Shown one piece after another: positions 1 to 9,231 of a stretch of 64,000 bases of DNA. The stretch spans positions 30,030 to 94,029 of the forward strand of contig JALXBF010000191.1 in NCBI GenBank assembly GCA_026991575.1, in the 5' to 3' direction. Origin of the DNA: Planctomycetota bacterium (GTDB lineage: Bacteria; Planctomycetota; Planctomycetia; JALXBF01). How positions within the stretch are numbered: position 1 is the stretch's first letter; every line of letters starts with the position of its first letter. The notes beneath the pieces are model-generated. The model had not been told where the DNA came from. It ran no database searches and saw only the letters and a list, made by a program, of their open reading frames with translations. The position numbers and the translations under genes are program-made.

Positions 1-2
1 AT

Positions 3-1301
3 GTGACCGAAGGTGCTGAGCCGACGCTGCTAGTGGCCACGCCTGAGGGGGATGTGTGCGATGTGCCCGGTCTGCCGGCCTTCGGTCGATCGGGCCGGTT
101 AGTCCAGAAGCTTGATCCCGACGAATTGATTCCGATGCCGTATGGTACTCAGTTGTACCTACTGCCGGGTCGTCGTCCGGCGGTAGCCGCTGGGCAAGAG
201 GAGCAGCTACCGGAGGGCGCTGTGGCTGTTGCCGCGTTCCTGCCCCCGCGGTACACCGCGCTGCGGTTGGCTGCGTACACGGTCCTGCCGGGCGCGCCGC
301 AGCTGCCCTTGTACTGTTACGCCGCCGTGTGTTGGTATCGCGGCCAGTTCCACGTGGCGGCCATCGAGGTGGACCAGGACCCAAAGCACGACCCTCAGAT
401 GTTTCTGCCGCGGGTGTTGCGCCGATATGTGAAGCGGATGCGCAAGCAGTACCCGCGGAATCGGATTGTCGGGCATCTGGCTGACCGCTGCGCGCTGCGC
501 TACGGCTGTGCCAACGCCATGAATTTCTTCTACCGCCGGTGGGAAATGCCGATTCCAGTGGCGGCTGCGTGCAATGCGGCCTGTGTCGGTTGCATTTCGG
601 CCCAGCCGGACAGTCCGATTGAGCCGCCCCAGCAACGGCTGGACTTCACACCGGAGGTGAGCGAAATCGTTGAGATCGCGGTGCCACATCTGGAGCAAGC
701 ACCGGGGGCCATGGTGTCGTTCGGTCAGGGGTGTGAGGGGGAGCCGCTGATGCGCGCCGAACTGATCGAAGAAGCGATTCGTGCGATCCGCCGTCAAACC
801 GCCCGCGGCACGATCCACCTCAACACGAATGGCAGCCGGCCGGATGCGCTGCGCCGCCTTTGCGCCGCCGGGCTCGACTCAGTGCGCATCAGCATGAACA
901 GCGTGTACCGCCCCTGGTACGAACTCTACTACCGGCCGCGCGGCTACTGCTTCGAAGACGTGCTCGAATCGTTTCGGGTTGCGCGTGAGCATGGCTGTTT
1001 CGTGTCCCTGAACTACTTGACGTTTCCCGGAGTGACGGACTCGGTGGTGGAGACGGACGCGTTCCGCCGTTTCCTGAACGACGTTCGCCCGAACATGGTT
1101 CAGTGGCGGAACCTGAACATTGATCCTGACGTCTACGTCGAGCTGCTGGGCGTCGAGCAGGAGCTGGCCGCTGTGGGCCTAAAATGCTGGATCGAGCGGC
1201 TGCGTGAGGAGTTTCCGTGGCTGCGTCACGGTTACTTGAACCCCCCGCGCGAGTTGTGGTCCGGTGGGAGCTGGGCCGAGGTGTTTCGCGCGGGCCAATG
1301 A
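3..1301 (+). CDS. Radical SAM protein with long N-terminal extension
   Basis: The 432-residue protein carries a radical SAM [4Fe-4S] motif, Cys190-x3-Cys194-x2-Cys197, so it should cleave S-adenosylmethionine to start a radical reaction. The first 180 or so residues are not part of a standard radical SAM core. They contain no motif I recognise, apart from a cysteine pair (DRCALRYGC) just before the cluster. After the cluster come the expected barrel strands, including a FGQGCEGEP segment and HLNTNGS. The substrate is unknown. GTG at position 3 is the first start available and overlaps a TGA at 4-6, the usual GTGA coupling, so an upstream gene may end there outside the window. The true start could also lie upstream. 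The PHP phosphatase gene follows 57 bp downstream on the same strand. Confidence 0.8.
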   Translation: MTEGAEPTLLVATPEGDVCDVPGLPAFGRSGRLVQKLDPDELIPMPYGTQLYLLPGRRPAVAAGQEEQLPEGAVAVAAFLPPRYTALRLAAYTVLPGAPQLPLYCYAAVCWYRGQFHVAAIEVDQDPKHDPQMFLPRVLRRYVKRMRKQYPRNRIVGHLADRCALRYGCANAMNFFYRRWEMPIPVAAACNAACVGCISAQPDSPIEPPQQRLDFTPEVSEIVEIAVPHLEQAPGAMVSFGQGCEGEPLMRAELIEEAIRAIRRQTARGTIHLNTNGSRPDALRRLCAAGLDSVRISMNSVYRPWYELYYRPRGYCFEDVLESFRVAREHGCFVSLNYLTFPGVTDSVVETDAFRRFLNDVRPNMVQWRNLNIDPDVYVELLGVEQELAAVGLKCWIERLREEFPWLRHGYLNPPRELWSGGSWAEVFRAGQ

Positions 1302-1358
1302 GTTAGGACGTGGCGCGGTGCACGGGAACGATCGTGGCTTGGGAAGGAGGGAAGTACA

Positions 1359-2210
1359 GTGGCCACCCCCTTGTTCTCGGTTCACGGCGGTCATTCTCGG
1401 TACGGAGACGGCACTGGCGACATCTGGCAGTTCGCTGAGGCAGCAGAGCGGGCCGGCCTGATCGCGTTCGGCTTCTCAGAGCATCTACCTGAGCCGAGCC
1501 ACCGAACCTTCCGTTCCGAGCACCTCTTCCTGGGGCAGCGGGACCGTGCCTGGTATGTCGATTACATGGACGACGTTGACACGGTCCGACATGGCTTTGC
1601 AGCGACGGTGGACATCCTCTGCAGCATCGAGGTGGACTACATACGCGGTGCGCGAGAGTGGGTCCTGAGCCAACTGGCGCGGCTCGACCTGGACTACGTC
1701 GTCGGATCGGTGCATTACGTGCGGCTCGAGGACGAGGACGTCTGCATCGACGCAGACCGCGAATCCGCCGAGGAGGCCGTGAGGCGCGCAGGCGGCGAGG
1801 AAGCTCTTTTCCTAACGTACCTCCAGCACGTTCGCGAGCTGCTGCAGTGGGGCCTGGTCGATGTTGTAGCCCATTTCGACCTGGTCAAGATGCACTTTGG
1901 CGCGTTTCCGGAGACCCCCCGGTTACGGGCCGCCGTGGAAGAGACACTGGAGGTGATGAGGACGGCGAAAGCCGTGATCGAAATCAACACACGCGGTCTT
2001 AAGAAACCATGCCGCCGCATGTACCCTGAACCGTGGATCCTCGCCCTGGCGTGCCGCATGGGGATCCCCGTGACCCTCTCCGATGACTCACACAGCCCCG
2101 AGGAGGTCGGCTTCAAACTCGAAGAAGCCGCCCGGATGGCATACGATGCCGGCTATCGCCGGTTGACCCGCTTCCACCAGGGGCGGAAGCGATCCACCAT
2201 TCCGCTGTAA
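1359..2210 (+). CDS. PHP-domain phosphatase, HisJ/HisK histidinol-phosphatase type
   Basis: The 283-residue protein has the PHP metal-binding pattern. An N-terminal HGGHS segment (His9, His12) comes first, then FSEH (Glu41-His42), CSIEVDY (Glu91), GSVHYV (His119) and a late SDDSHS. This set matches histidinol-phosphatases of the PHP type, which would dephosphorylate L-histidinol phosphate in histidine synthesis. PHP members also hydrolyse other phosphoesters and no his gene is nearby, so the substrate is inferred. The GTG start at 1359 has a strong ribosome binding site (GGAGG at 1346-1350). It probably shares a transcript with the radical SAM gene just upstream. Confidence 0.8.
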   Translation: MATPLFSVHGGHSRYGDGTGDIWQFAEAAERAGLIAFGFSEHLPEPSHRTFRSEHLFLGQRDRAWYVDYMDDVDTVRHGFAATVDILCSIEVDYIRGAREWVLSQLARLDLDYVVGSVHYVRLEDEDVCIDADRESAEEAVRRAGGEEALFLTYLQHVRELLQWGLVDVVAHFDLVKMHFGAFPETPRLRAAVEETLEVMRTAKAVIEINTRGLKKPCRRMYPEPWILALACRMGIPVTLSDDSHSPEEVGFKLEEAARMAYDAGYRRLTRFHQGRKRSTIPL

Positions 2211-2395
2211 TCGCAGGAACAGCTTAGCCGCTATGGCCGCACGAGCGACCGGGCCAGGTCTAGCGCAGCTGGAACGACTGAGCAGCAGTATTCTGCGTGG
2301 GCAGCCCTGGCCGGCTCAGTTGGCTCGTGCTCGACAGCGTGTGGCGTTCTTGGCAGAATAGGCGGCGACTGCAAGAGCAAGGAGGCTGACGTGCG

Positions 2396-3511
2396 ATGTT
2401 CCGGCGTCGTGTGGACTGGCCAATCCTGGCGGCGGCTGCCCTGTTGGTTGCCATCGGACTGGATGCACTACGAGCTACGGAACGGTCCGTTGCTGGCGTT
2501 CCGCTGATGCACCGGCAGCTTGCGTGGCTCGGGCTGGCGCTGGTTGCGGCTGCGGGCGTTGCAGCGGTACCGGCTCGCCTGATCAAGCTTGCCTGGCTTC
2601 CGGCTTGGGTTGCGACGGTTGCCGCGCTGAGTGTGGTCCTGATGCAGCCGCCGATCAACGGGGCTCGGAGTTGGTTTCGGCTGGGAGCGGTCAGCATGCA
2701 ACCCTCCGAGCTGGCGAAGCTGACCGTGGGGCTATCACTGGCGGCCGTGGCCGGCAGCTATCGCAGGCTGAGGGCACGCCAGATCGCCCTCCTAGCCGGT
2801 CTGGTAGCAGTGCCGATGGCGTTGACGCTGCTTCAGCCGGACGTCGGGTCAGCCGCGGTGCTCGTTCCGATGTGGCTGGGGGTGCTGTTTGCTGCGGGGG
2901 CCTCGTGGCGGTGGCTCACCCTGCACGCGGTCGTGATCGCTGCAGCGGCACTGGCCGCATGGCCGGCGTTGACCCCCGAGCAAAAGGCTCGCTTTACGTC
3001 GTTCTTGCGTCAGCGCGACCTGGGACCGCCTGAACTGGACGAGGGCTATCAGCTGCACCAGTCCAAACGAATCATCGTGCAAGCTGGCCTACTGGGCAGC
3101 CGATCCGCGCTTGAGGTCCACTTGCCCATGGCCCACAACGACTTTGTCTTTGCTCTCGTGGTCGGGCGGCGCGGCCTGGTAGGAGCCGTGGCTGTGATTG
3201 CGTCCGTGGTGGTCATCACGGTGCGCTTGCTGCGGCGAGCTGCCCGAGCGGACGACCGCAGCTCGGCACTCCTGGCGGTCGCGGTCGCATGCTGGCTGGC
3301 TGCCCAGGCGCTGACGAACGTTGCCATGACGGTGGGGCTAGCACCGATCACCGGCATCACGCTGCCACTGGTGAGCTACGGCGGGACAAGCTTGCTGAGC
3401 GTGGTTCTGGCTCTGACGCTTAGTATGAAACTTACGGCGCCGGCGGCGACGCCCAGTTGCGCCATGTCCGTGCGTGCTCCTCGGTGGGAGACCGCATGGA
3501 TCGGCCGGTAG
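2396..3511 (+). CDS. rodA: SEDS peptidoglycan glycosyltransferase, RodA/FtsW family
   Basis: This is a 371-residue polytopic membrane protein of the SEDS family, which polymerises lipid II into glycan strands. Family signatures are present in order: NGARSWFRLG and QPSELAKL near residues 90-110, LLQPDVGSA, then HNDFVFALVVGRRG, which includes the aspartate taken as catalytic in RodA. GITLPLVSYGGTSLLS lies near the C-terminus. Length and pattern fit RodA slightly better than FtsW. No mreBCD, PBP2 or ftsZ is nearby, so elongation versus division cannot be settled from context. ATG at 2396 follows GGAGG at 2381-2385. The last 25 residues are hydrophilic and not conserved in the family. Confidence 0.85.
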   Translation: MFRRRVDWPILAAAALLVAIGLDALRATERSVAGVPLMHRQLAWLGLALVAAAGVAAVPARLIKLAWLPAWVATVAALSVVLMQPPINGARSWFRLGAVSMQPSELAKLTVGLSLAAVAGSYRRLRARQIALLAGLVAVPMALTLLQPDVGSAAVLVPMWLGVLFAAGASWRWLTLHAVVIAAAALAAWPALTPEQKARFTSFLRQRDLGPPELDEGYQLHQSKRIIVQAGLLGSRSALEVHLPMAHNDFVFALVVGRRGLVGAVAVIASVVVITVRLLRRAARADDRSSALLAVAVACWLAAQALTNVAMTVGLAPITGITLPLVSYGGTSLLSVVLALTLSMKLTAPAATPSCAMSVRAPRWETAWIGR

Positions 3512-3568
3512 GGGAAGCGACCGTGGGGGGCGGCAGCAGGCAGCAACGGCGCGGCCCGGACTTCCAGA

Positions 3569-4231
3569 TCAGCTTCGGTGCTTGCTGACCGAGCCCGTTT
3601 CCTGCTCCATCATTCGCGGTGTCATCTCACTGGATCCGTCCTCTTGCTCGACAGCCCGCAACACGGCCGAGAAGAACGCATCCAGGCTGCGGCGGGTCGC
3701 TTTGCTGATCGGGACCACCGGCTGAACCAGATCGGCGGCGATCTCAGGAGCTTCTTGCGTCAGAAACCGTCTCACCGCTGCCTGTCCGGCCAAGGGCAGC
3801 CCGTCGCTGTCCGACGCCTCGGCAACGTCCGCGGCGATAGGTCGCCGGGGCGAGCCATCAAGCGTCTCAGTCGGGCCGCGGTTCGATGTGTGGACAAGCC
3901 AACCGACGATGGCCAGTAGCGCGGTCATGACGAGCAGGCCGAGGGTCGGTTGCGTCCAGCTGGAGCGGAAGGCTGGCTCGCTCACTGGAGCCGCAGGTAG
4001 ACCGGCCGATACCGCGGCGGCTGCGGGACGCGACGCGTCCGGCCCCGTGGTGGTGGCAGCGGCCAGCCCGCGGAGGCCGACGGCCAAGGCCTGGTATCCA
4101 GCGTAGAGCCGTGCGCAGGAGGGGCACATGGCCCGGTGCTCGGCCGCCTCGGGCTGCTCCATTGCCTGAGCCGGTGGCCGGCCTTCATCGAGTAGTTCAT
4201 TGAGCAGACGTTCGAATTCGTCGCAGAGCAT
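3569..4231 (-). CDS. Anti-sigma factor with zinc-finger (ZAS) motif and one membrane segment
   Basis: The 220-residue protein has the His32-x3-Cys36-x2-Cys39 signature of zinc-dependent anti-sigma factors. An Ala/Pro-rich linker and a single membrane helix at about residues 95-116 follow. The rest would lie outside the cytoplasm as a sensor region and has no recognisable fold. Members of this family hold their partner ECF sigma factor inactive at the membrane until a signal releases it. The gene starts 33 bp after the stop of the sigma gene on the same strand, so the two form an operon. The inducing signal is not evident. Confidence 0.85.
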   Translation of the reverse strand: MLCDEFERLLNELLDEGRPPAQAMEQPEAAEHRAMCPSCARLYAGYQALAVGLRGLAAATTTGPDASRPAAAAVSAGLPAAPVSEPAFRSSWTQPTLGLLVMTALLAIVGWLVHTSNRGPTETLDGSPRRPIAADVAEASDSDGLPLAGQAAVRRFLTQEAPEIAADLVQPVVPISKATRRSLDAFFSAVLRAVEQEDGSSEMTPRMMEQETGSVSKHRS

Positions 4232-4264
4232 AGCTCTTCCCCAGCGTGGCCCGGTCCACCGTTG

Positions 4265-4879
4265 CTAGCGAAGCAGGCGGTCCAGGCTTACGGTCGTGCC
4301 GCGGACCTTTTCTGCATTCCAGCCCTGCTGAGCCAACTTCCGTGCCAGCTCACCGCGAGCCCGATGCAGCCAGGTCTTAACCGTGCCGATGGGCCGGTCC
4401 AGAATCGCGGCGATCTCGTCGTAGCCCTTGCCCTCCAGATGGAAGAGCCGCACAACGGTTCGGTACTCCGGTCGGAGTTCGGCCAGCGCGTTGCGCAGCG
4501 CCTCCAGCAGCGCCTCATTCAGCTCCGGAGCCGGATCCACCGGCGACGGCGCTACCAGCTCCGCGTCGGCCGCCAGCACGGGACCGCGGCGGTGGTTGCG
4601 GGCCAGCGTCGTGCGGCAACGATTCACCGCGATCGATGCCACCCAACTGTGCAATGGCCGCCGTTGGTCCCAGCTCGCCAGGTGTTTGAATACCCGGAGA
4701 AAGACCTCCTGGATGGTATCTTCCGCGTCCGGCCCGTGGCCCAGCATACGGAAGCACACGCCGGAGACGACCGGACCGAGCCGCGCGACGAGTTCGTCGC
4801 GTGCCGTCGCGTCGCCGGCCAGTGACCGTTGCACTAGCTGGACGTCAAGCTCGTGCTGATCCACGGTACACGCGCCCAT
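4265..4879 (-). CDS. ECF-type RNA polymerase sigma factor
   Basis: The 204-residue protein has the two ECF sigma domains. Region 2 (AEDTIQEVFLRVFKHL, promoter -10 recognition) occupies the first half. Region 4 (GYDEIAAILDRPIGTVKTWL, a helix-turn-helix for the -35 element) lies near the C-terminus. There is no region 1.1 or region 3. The open frame extends to 5077, but the 66 extra codons encode low-complexity Arg/Ala sequence. The ATG at 4879 (MGACTVDQHELD) gives the normal ECF length, though its ribosome binding site is weak. It is paired with the zinc-finger anti-sigma gene downstream. Confidence 0.9.
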   Translation of the reverse strand: MGACTVDQHELDVQLVQRSLAGDATARDELVARLGPVVSGVCFRMLGHGPDAEDTIQEVFLRVFKHLASWDQRRPLHSWVASIAVNRCRTTLARNHRRGPVLAADAELVAPSPVDPAPELNEALLEALRNALAELRPEYRTVVRLFHLEGKGYDEIAAILDRPIGTVKTWLHRARGELARKLAQQGWNAEKVRGTTVSLDRLLR

Positions 4880-5040
4880 TCTGCAAGAGAATACCGCTGG
4901 CTGCGCTTTTGGTTTCAGCGAGGCCCGGCTGACCGCCGCCCCAGCCACAGAGGCGTGCCGGTCAGCCGCCGACACAGCACAGCGGTGCTGGTGCGGGCTG
5001 GGTTGGCCGAGCGCGGTCGCCCGGCGGCGTTGCCGGTCTG

Positions 5041-5256
5041 CTAGCCGCGTGCGGCCGCGGCGGCTTGTTCGCAACATTCGCGGACAAGCTGAAGAGCTTT
5101 CTTGTAGGCCCGTTTGATGACCATCGCCCGCCCTTCGAGCTGGTCGTCTGTGAAGGACCGCTGTGCTTCAGCCGGGGGCAGGCCCGCAAGGGCCAGCGTC
5201 AGCGGCAGAAGATCGAGGAAACGGCGGTATTCCCGGTTCAGATCGGCCTGCGACAT
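5041..5256 (-). CDS. Small hypothetical helical protein (71 aa)
   Basis: The 71-residue protein starts at ATG 5256 behind a clear GGAGG, which makes this internal start far better than the longer frame beginning at 5496. The sequence is mostly amphipathic helix (LNREYRRFLDLLPLTLALAG, then EGRAMVIKRAYKKALQLVRE) and ends in an Ala run. It has no signal peptide or membrane segment. I recognise no named domain. It lies divergent from prs and upstream of the sigma/anti-sigma operon on the same strand. Confidence 0.65.
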   Translation of the reverse strand: MSQADLNREYRRFLDLLPLTLALAGLPPAEAQRSFTDDQLEGRAMVIKRAYKKALQLVRECCEQAAAAARG

Positions 5257-5437
5257 GCCTCGCCTCCTTCGGTCGTGTCCGCAGCTATGACCTATCAACC
5301 ACGATAGCGTTGGCAGTAGCCGGCTGGCAACTACCCCCGGACCGGGTGGCCCGGCGTGGTCGTTGACTTTTTGCGCTCGGTTGCAGAGAATCGACGCTTG
5401 GTGATGTATCCACCGACCCTTCGCGCGAGAGCCAGCG

Positions 5438-6445
5438 ATGAACGGTGAGCTGCGCGTGTTTTCTGGGCGAGCCAACCCGACTCTGGCCCGGGCCATTGCC
5501 GACTACCTCGGTATCGGCCTGGGGCAGATGCAGATTAGCGAGTTCCCGGACGGCGAGGTGATCTGTCGGATCGAAGAGGATGTTCGTGGTCGGGACGTGT
5601 TCATCATCCAGCCGACCTGTCCGCCGGTGGCGCAGAACCTGGTCGAGCTGCTTGTGATGATCGACTGCTTCAAGAGGGCCTCGGCGGGCCGGATCACCGC
5701 GGTGATTCCCTACTACGGCTTCGCTCGCCAGGAGCGCAAGGACACCGGACGGGTGCCGATCACGGCCAAGCTTGTAGCGAACCTGATCGAACGGGCCGGC
5801 GCCAACCGCGTGCTTACCGTCGACCTGCATTCCAACGCGATTCAGGGCTTTTTCGACATCCCGGTTGATCATCTGTACGCCGCGCCGGTTATCGATGCCT
5901 ATTTCCTCCAGCTTGGGCTCCCGCGTGAAGAGGTCGTGGTGGTGGCACCTGATGAGGGGGCGATCAAGCGGTGCATCCCGCATCAGGAGCGGTTGGCGAA
6001 CGGGTTTGCCATTGTGGACAAGCGGCGAGCAAGCGCGACGCGTACGGAGCAGGCGAATCTGATCGGTAGCAGTCTTGACGGCAAGATCGCCCTGCTGATC
6101 GACGACATGATCTCCACGGGCGGGTCGATCCTGGGTGCGGCCCGTATCTGTCGTGAGCACGGAGCTCGGCAGGTGATCGCCTGTGCGACCCACCCCGTTC
6201 TGTGCGGTGGTGCGGTGGAGAAGCTGCGGAACCCGGCGATTGATGAGGTGGTTGTCTGTGACACGATCCCGGTGCCGCCGCCGAAACGACTGGAGAAGAT
6301 GGTCATCCTGTCGGTAGCCCCGCTACTTGGAGAAGCCATCAAGCGGATCTACCGGCACGAATCGGTGAGCATGCTCTTTCAGTGGATGCCCCCGTTGGGA
6401 CCGGTTGGCGAAGCTGGCCGGTCGGGTGTGATGGTGCGCACCTGA
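5438..6445 (+). CDS. prs: Ribose-phosphate pyrophosphokinase (PRPP synthetase)
   Basis: This enzyme makes PRPP from ribose 5-phosphate and ATP for purine, pyrimidine, histidine and NAD synthesis. The 335-residue protein has the class I features: SGRANPTLARAIADYLG at the N-terminus, DVFIIQPTC, the divalent cation/ribose segment DLHSNAIQGFFDIPVDHLYA, and the PRPP loop LLIDDMISTGGSI. It is about 20 residues longer than typical, owing to a C-terminal tail (SMLFQWMPPLGPVG onward) absent from most homologues. The start at 5438 gives the family N-terminus (MNGELRVFSG). The PRPP consumer purF is encoded elsewhere in the window. Confidence 0.95.
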   Translation: MNGELRVFSGRANPTLARAIADYLGIGLGQMQISEFPDGEVICRIEEDVRGRDVFIIQPTCPPVAQNLVELLVMIDCFKRASAGRITAVIPYYGFARQERKDTGRVPITAKLVANLIERAGANRVLTVDLHSNAIQGFFDIPVDHLYAAPVIDAYFLQLGLPREEVVVVAPDEGAIKRCIPHQERLANGFAIVDKRRASATRTEQANLIGSSLDGKIALLIDDMISTGGSILGAARICREHGARQVIACATHPVLCGGAVEKLRNPAIDEVVVCDTIPVPPPKRLEKMVILSVAPLLGEAIKRIYRHESVSMLFQWMPPLGPVGEAGRSGVMVRT

Positions 6446-6461
6446 GCTAGCAGCTAACGGT

Positions 6462-8054
6462 TCATCCCTTCTGGGCAGCCCAGCGCCGAGCTGGTTGGGT
6501 CAACCAGTAGCTCCGATCCAGCGTCCGATAGTTGATGGCCTCAGAAACGTGGGGCAGGCGGATCGTGTCGGAGCCTTCCAGATCGGCGATCGTGCGAGCG
6601 ACTCGCAGGATCCGATCGTGTGCTCGAGCGCTCAGCCCTAGCTGGTCCATGGCCTGGCGGAGAAGCTCGGTTGACTCGGCATCGAGCCGACAATGTTGCT
6701 TGATGTGGCGGGGGGACATCCGGCCGTTGACGTACGGGGGCTTGCCTCGGAAACGCGCCAGCTGGAGGCGGCGGGCGTGCAGCACTTGCTGACGCATCTG
6801 AGCGCTGTTGGGGCCGGCGGCCGATCGGGCCAGCTCACCAAAGGGCAGCGCGGCAACTTCGATGTGGATATCAATCCGGTCCAGCAGCGGGCCGGAAACG
6901 CGCGACACGTACCGTTGGATGGCAGTCGGGCTGCACTCGCAGCGGCGACGTGGATCCCCGTAGTAGCCGCATGGGCACGGGTTCATGGCTGCGACGAGGA
7001 TGAAATCGGCCGGGAAGGTCATCGTGGCCTGGGCGCGGGCAATGGTGACGGCTCCTTCCTCCAGCGGTTGCCGGAGCACTTCGAGCGTGTGCCGGCTGAA
7101 CTCGGGCAGCTCGTCCAGGAAGAGCACGCCGTTGTGTGCGAGACTGATCTCGCCGGGGGTCGGGGTCGAGCCGCCGCCGACCAACCCGGCATGGCTCACC
7201 GTGTGGTGAGGCGCTCGGAACGGGCGCCTGGTGATCAGACTGCGGCCGGGCGGTAGCAGACCGCAGCATGAGTAAACCGTGGTGGTCGCCAGGGCTTCGT
7301 CCGGTGTCATCGGGGGCAGGATGGTGGGCAATCGGCGAGCAAGCATCGTCTTGCCGGTGCCGGGGGGGCCGATCATCAGGATGTTGTGTCCGCCGGCTGC
7401 TGCCAGCAGCAGGGCGCGCTTGGCCGCTTCTTGGCCCTTGACATCTGCGTAGTCCAGCTCGTCCGGTGCTTCGAGCGGCCGCCACACGTCCTCGTCGGCG
7501 ACGGCCGGTTCGAACTCAACCTGACCCTGCACCAGGGCAGCAGCCTCGGCAAGCGAGCCGACGCCGTAGACTTCCACACCCTCCACCACTGCCGCCTCGC
7601 GCGCGTTGGCTTCAGGCACGATCAGCGCCCGACGCGTCGGGTGCTTGCGGCAGGCCATCGCCATGGCGATCACGCCGCGCACCGGCCGTGTTCTGCCATC
7701 CAGCGCCAACTCTCCGGTGGCCCAGAAGCGCTCCAGACGGTCCGGATCGATCTGGCCCATGGTAGCCAGGAATGCCAAGGCCATCGGCAGGTCAAACGAG
7801 CCGGCATGCTTACGCAGCTCGGCTGGAGCCAGATTCACAATCCACCGCTCCGACGGGACATAGTAGTCAGAGTTGATCAACGATCGGAGCACCCGATGAC
7901 GTGCTTCGCGCACCGTTGCTTCCGGCAGACCGACGATGATGATCTGGGCCTGATCGTCAGTCTTGGTCTGGCCTCGTTTGGACAGGTCAACCTCGACGGT
8001 GACCGGCAGGGCGTCGACGCCCATCAACGCGAACGTGTGTGCCCGAGCTAGCAT
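6462..8054 (-). CDS. comM: YifB/ComM-family Mg-chelatase-like AAA+ ATPase
   Basis: The 530-residue protein has three parts in the family order. An N-terminal Lon-protease-like S5 fold (about residues 1-170, with [18 protein letters not shown]) comes first. An AAA+ module has Walker [16 protein letters not shown] near residue 230, [11 protein letters not shown], and Walker [14 protein letters not shown]-terminal domain carries [19 protein letters not shown] and ends with [13 protein letters not shown]. ComM is a hexameric helicase promoting branch migration of integrated DNA during natural transformation. The wider YifB family also occurs where competence is unknown. It is convergent with prs, 16 bp between stops. 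Confidence 0.9.
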   Translation of the reverse strand: MLARAHTFALMGVDALPVTVEVDLSKRGQTKTDDQAQIIIVGLPEATVREARHRVLRSLINSDYYVPSERWIVNLAPAELRKHAGSFDLPMALAFLATMGQIDPDRLERFWATGELALDGRTRPVRGVIAMAMACRKHPTRRALIVPEANAREAAVVEGVEVYGVGSLAEAAALVQGQVEFEPAVADEDVWRPLEAPDELDYADVKGQEAAKRALLLAAAGGHNILMIGPPGTGKTMLARRLPTILPPMTPDEALATTTVYSCCGLLPPGRSLITRRPFRAPHHTVSHAGLVGGGSTPTPGEISLAHNGVLFLDELPEFSRHTLEVLRQPLEEGAVTIARAQATMTFPADFILVAAMNPCPCGYYGDPRRRCECSPTAIQRYVSRVSGPLLDRIDIHIEVAALPFGELARSAAGPNSAQMRQQVLHARRLQLARFRGKPPYVNGRMSPRHIKQHCRLDAESTELLRQAMDQLGLSARAHDRILRVARTIADLEGSDTIRLPHVSEAINYRTLDRSYWLTQPARRWAAQKG

Positions 8055-8186
8055 GGGCTATGCCCCCGACAACCTTGCCCAGCATGCGGCCTCGGTTGCG
8101 GGGGTCACCGGATTCTATGCACAGGGCGCCGCCGAAACCAAGCAGGCACTCATCGCCCGCGTGCCCGATGCATGGCCACAGCAGCA

Positions 8187-8888
8187 CTACACCGCTTCGC
8201 GCTTGGCATAGCGGATCGGGTCCTCGACGCCGGCCGCTTCAAAGCCGCTTCGTCTGAGAATGCAACTGTCGCACTGGCCGCAGGCTAGCCCCTCGGGCGT
8301 CGGATCATAGCAGCTCCATGTCAGCGACAGGTCAACGCCCAGCTCTAACGCCCTCCGCACGATATCTTCCTTGCTGAGCGTTAACATCGGAGCTCGGATG
8401 TGGAATCGACCGCGGCCTTCAACGGCGGCCTTCGTGGCCAAGTTCGCCATGTATTCAAACGCACGAAGGTACTCCGGGCGGCAGTCCGGGTAGCCGCTGT
8501 AGTCGATGCAGTTCGCGCCGATGAAGATGTCGAAAGCGTCGATCACTTCAGCCCAGGCCAGGGCATGGGCCAGGAAGATCGTGTTCCGCGCCGGCACGTA
8601 AGTCGGCGGGATCCCACGCCCGATCTCCTCAAGCTCACGACCCTTTGGCACTTCGATGTCTGCAGTCAGGGCCGACCCGCCGAACTGAGCGATGTCGAGT
8701 CGGACGATGCGATGGTCGCGAACGTTCAGCGCTTCGGCCACCCGGCGGGCCGCTTCCAATTCGCGCCGATGCCGCTGGCCATAGTCAAAGCTGAGCGCGT
8801 AACACTCGTAACCTTCGCTGCGAGCGATTGCCAGTGTCGTGCTGGAATCGAGCCCGCCGCTGAGCAGTACGACTGCTCTACGATCCAT
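8187..8888 (-). CDS. queC: 7-cyano-7-deazaguanine synthase
   Basis: QueC converts 7-carboxy-7-deazaguanine to preQ0 with ATP and ammonia, for queuosine or other deazaguanine modifications. The 233-residue protein has the N-terminal PP-loop [17 protein letters not shown] and [19 protein letters not shown]. The C-terminal zinc-binding cysteines lie in [18 protein letters not shown]. The start is placed at ATG 8888 ([12 protein letters not shown]), preceded by GAGG. The open frame runs 16 codons further upstream without a family match. No queD, queE or queF is adjacent. Confidence 0.93.
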   Translation of the reverse strand: MDRRAVVLLSGGLDSSTTLAIARSEGYECYALSFDYGQRHRRELEAARRVAEALNVRDHRIVRLDIAQFGGSALTADIEVPKGRELEEIGRGIPPTYVPARNTIFLAHALAWAEVIDAFDIFIGANCIDYSGYPDCRPEYLRAFEYMANLATKAAVEGRGRFHIRAPMLTLSKEDIVRRALELGVDLSLTWSCYDPTPEGLACGQCDSCILRRSGFEAAGVEDPIRYAKREAV

Positions 8889-9231
8889 CTGCAGATCCTC
8901 GCCGCCCAGACAACACGCTCTGCTTTGTATTGCCACGTAACAGCAATTCTAGACCGGCGCCGCGCCACCCGATCGCCACCGTCGCTTTTCGGCCAAGCTC
9001 CCACGGCGCCACCCAATCCCCGTACCCGGCCAGCGCCGGGCCCAAGCCGTGCGCCGGCTGGACCCACCGTGAAACTTGACGCCGTCGTCGTGGGTAAAAC
9101 CCCACGAAGCTGACGGGGCCCGTCGGTTGAGCCGACCGGACCGAAGCCGGCATCTGCCGAGCCGGCCATCCGGTGCCGTGGGTCGAATGGTGGACGCCGT
9201 GGTTCGGGTACCGCTTGCGTGGAGGTACGCG
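8889..9231. other. Divergent intergenic region between queC and secreted protein gene
   Basis: No gene is seen in these 343 bases. The stretch must hold promoters for both flanking genes, but no convincing -35/-10 pair was found. Two small perfect hairpins lie in the part that would be the leader of the plus-strand gene: TCGTGGG/CCCACGA at 9088-9107 with a TAAAAC loop, and GTCGG/CCGAC at 9122-9136. Neither is followed by a T-run. A leader role is only a possibility. Confidence 0.4.

Noticed and set aside
9076..9104. TTGACG at 9076 as a promoter for the secreted protein gene
   Set aside because: No -10-like hexamer lies 16-18 bp downstream.
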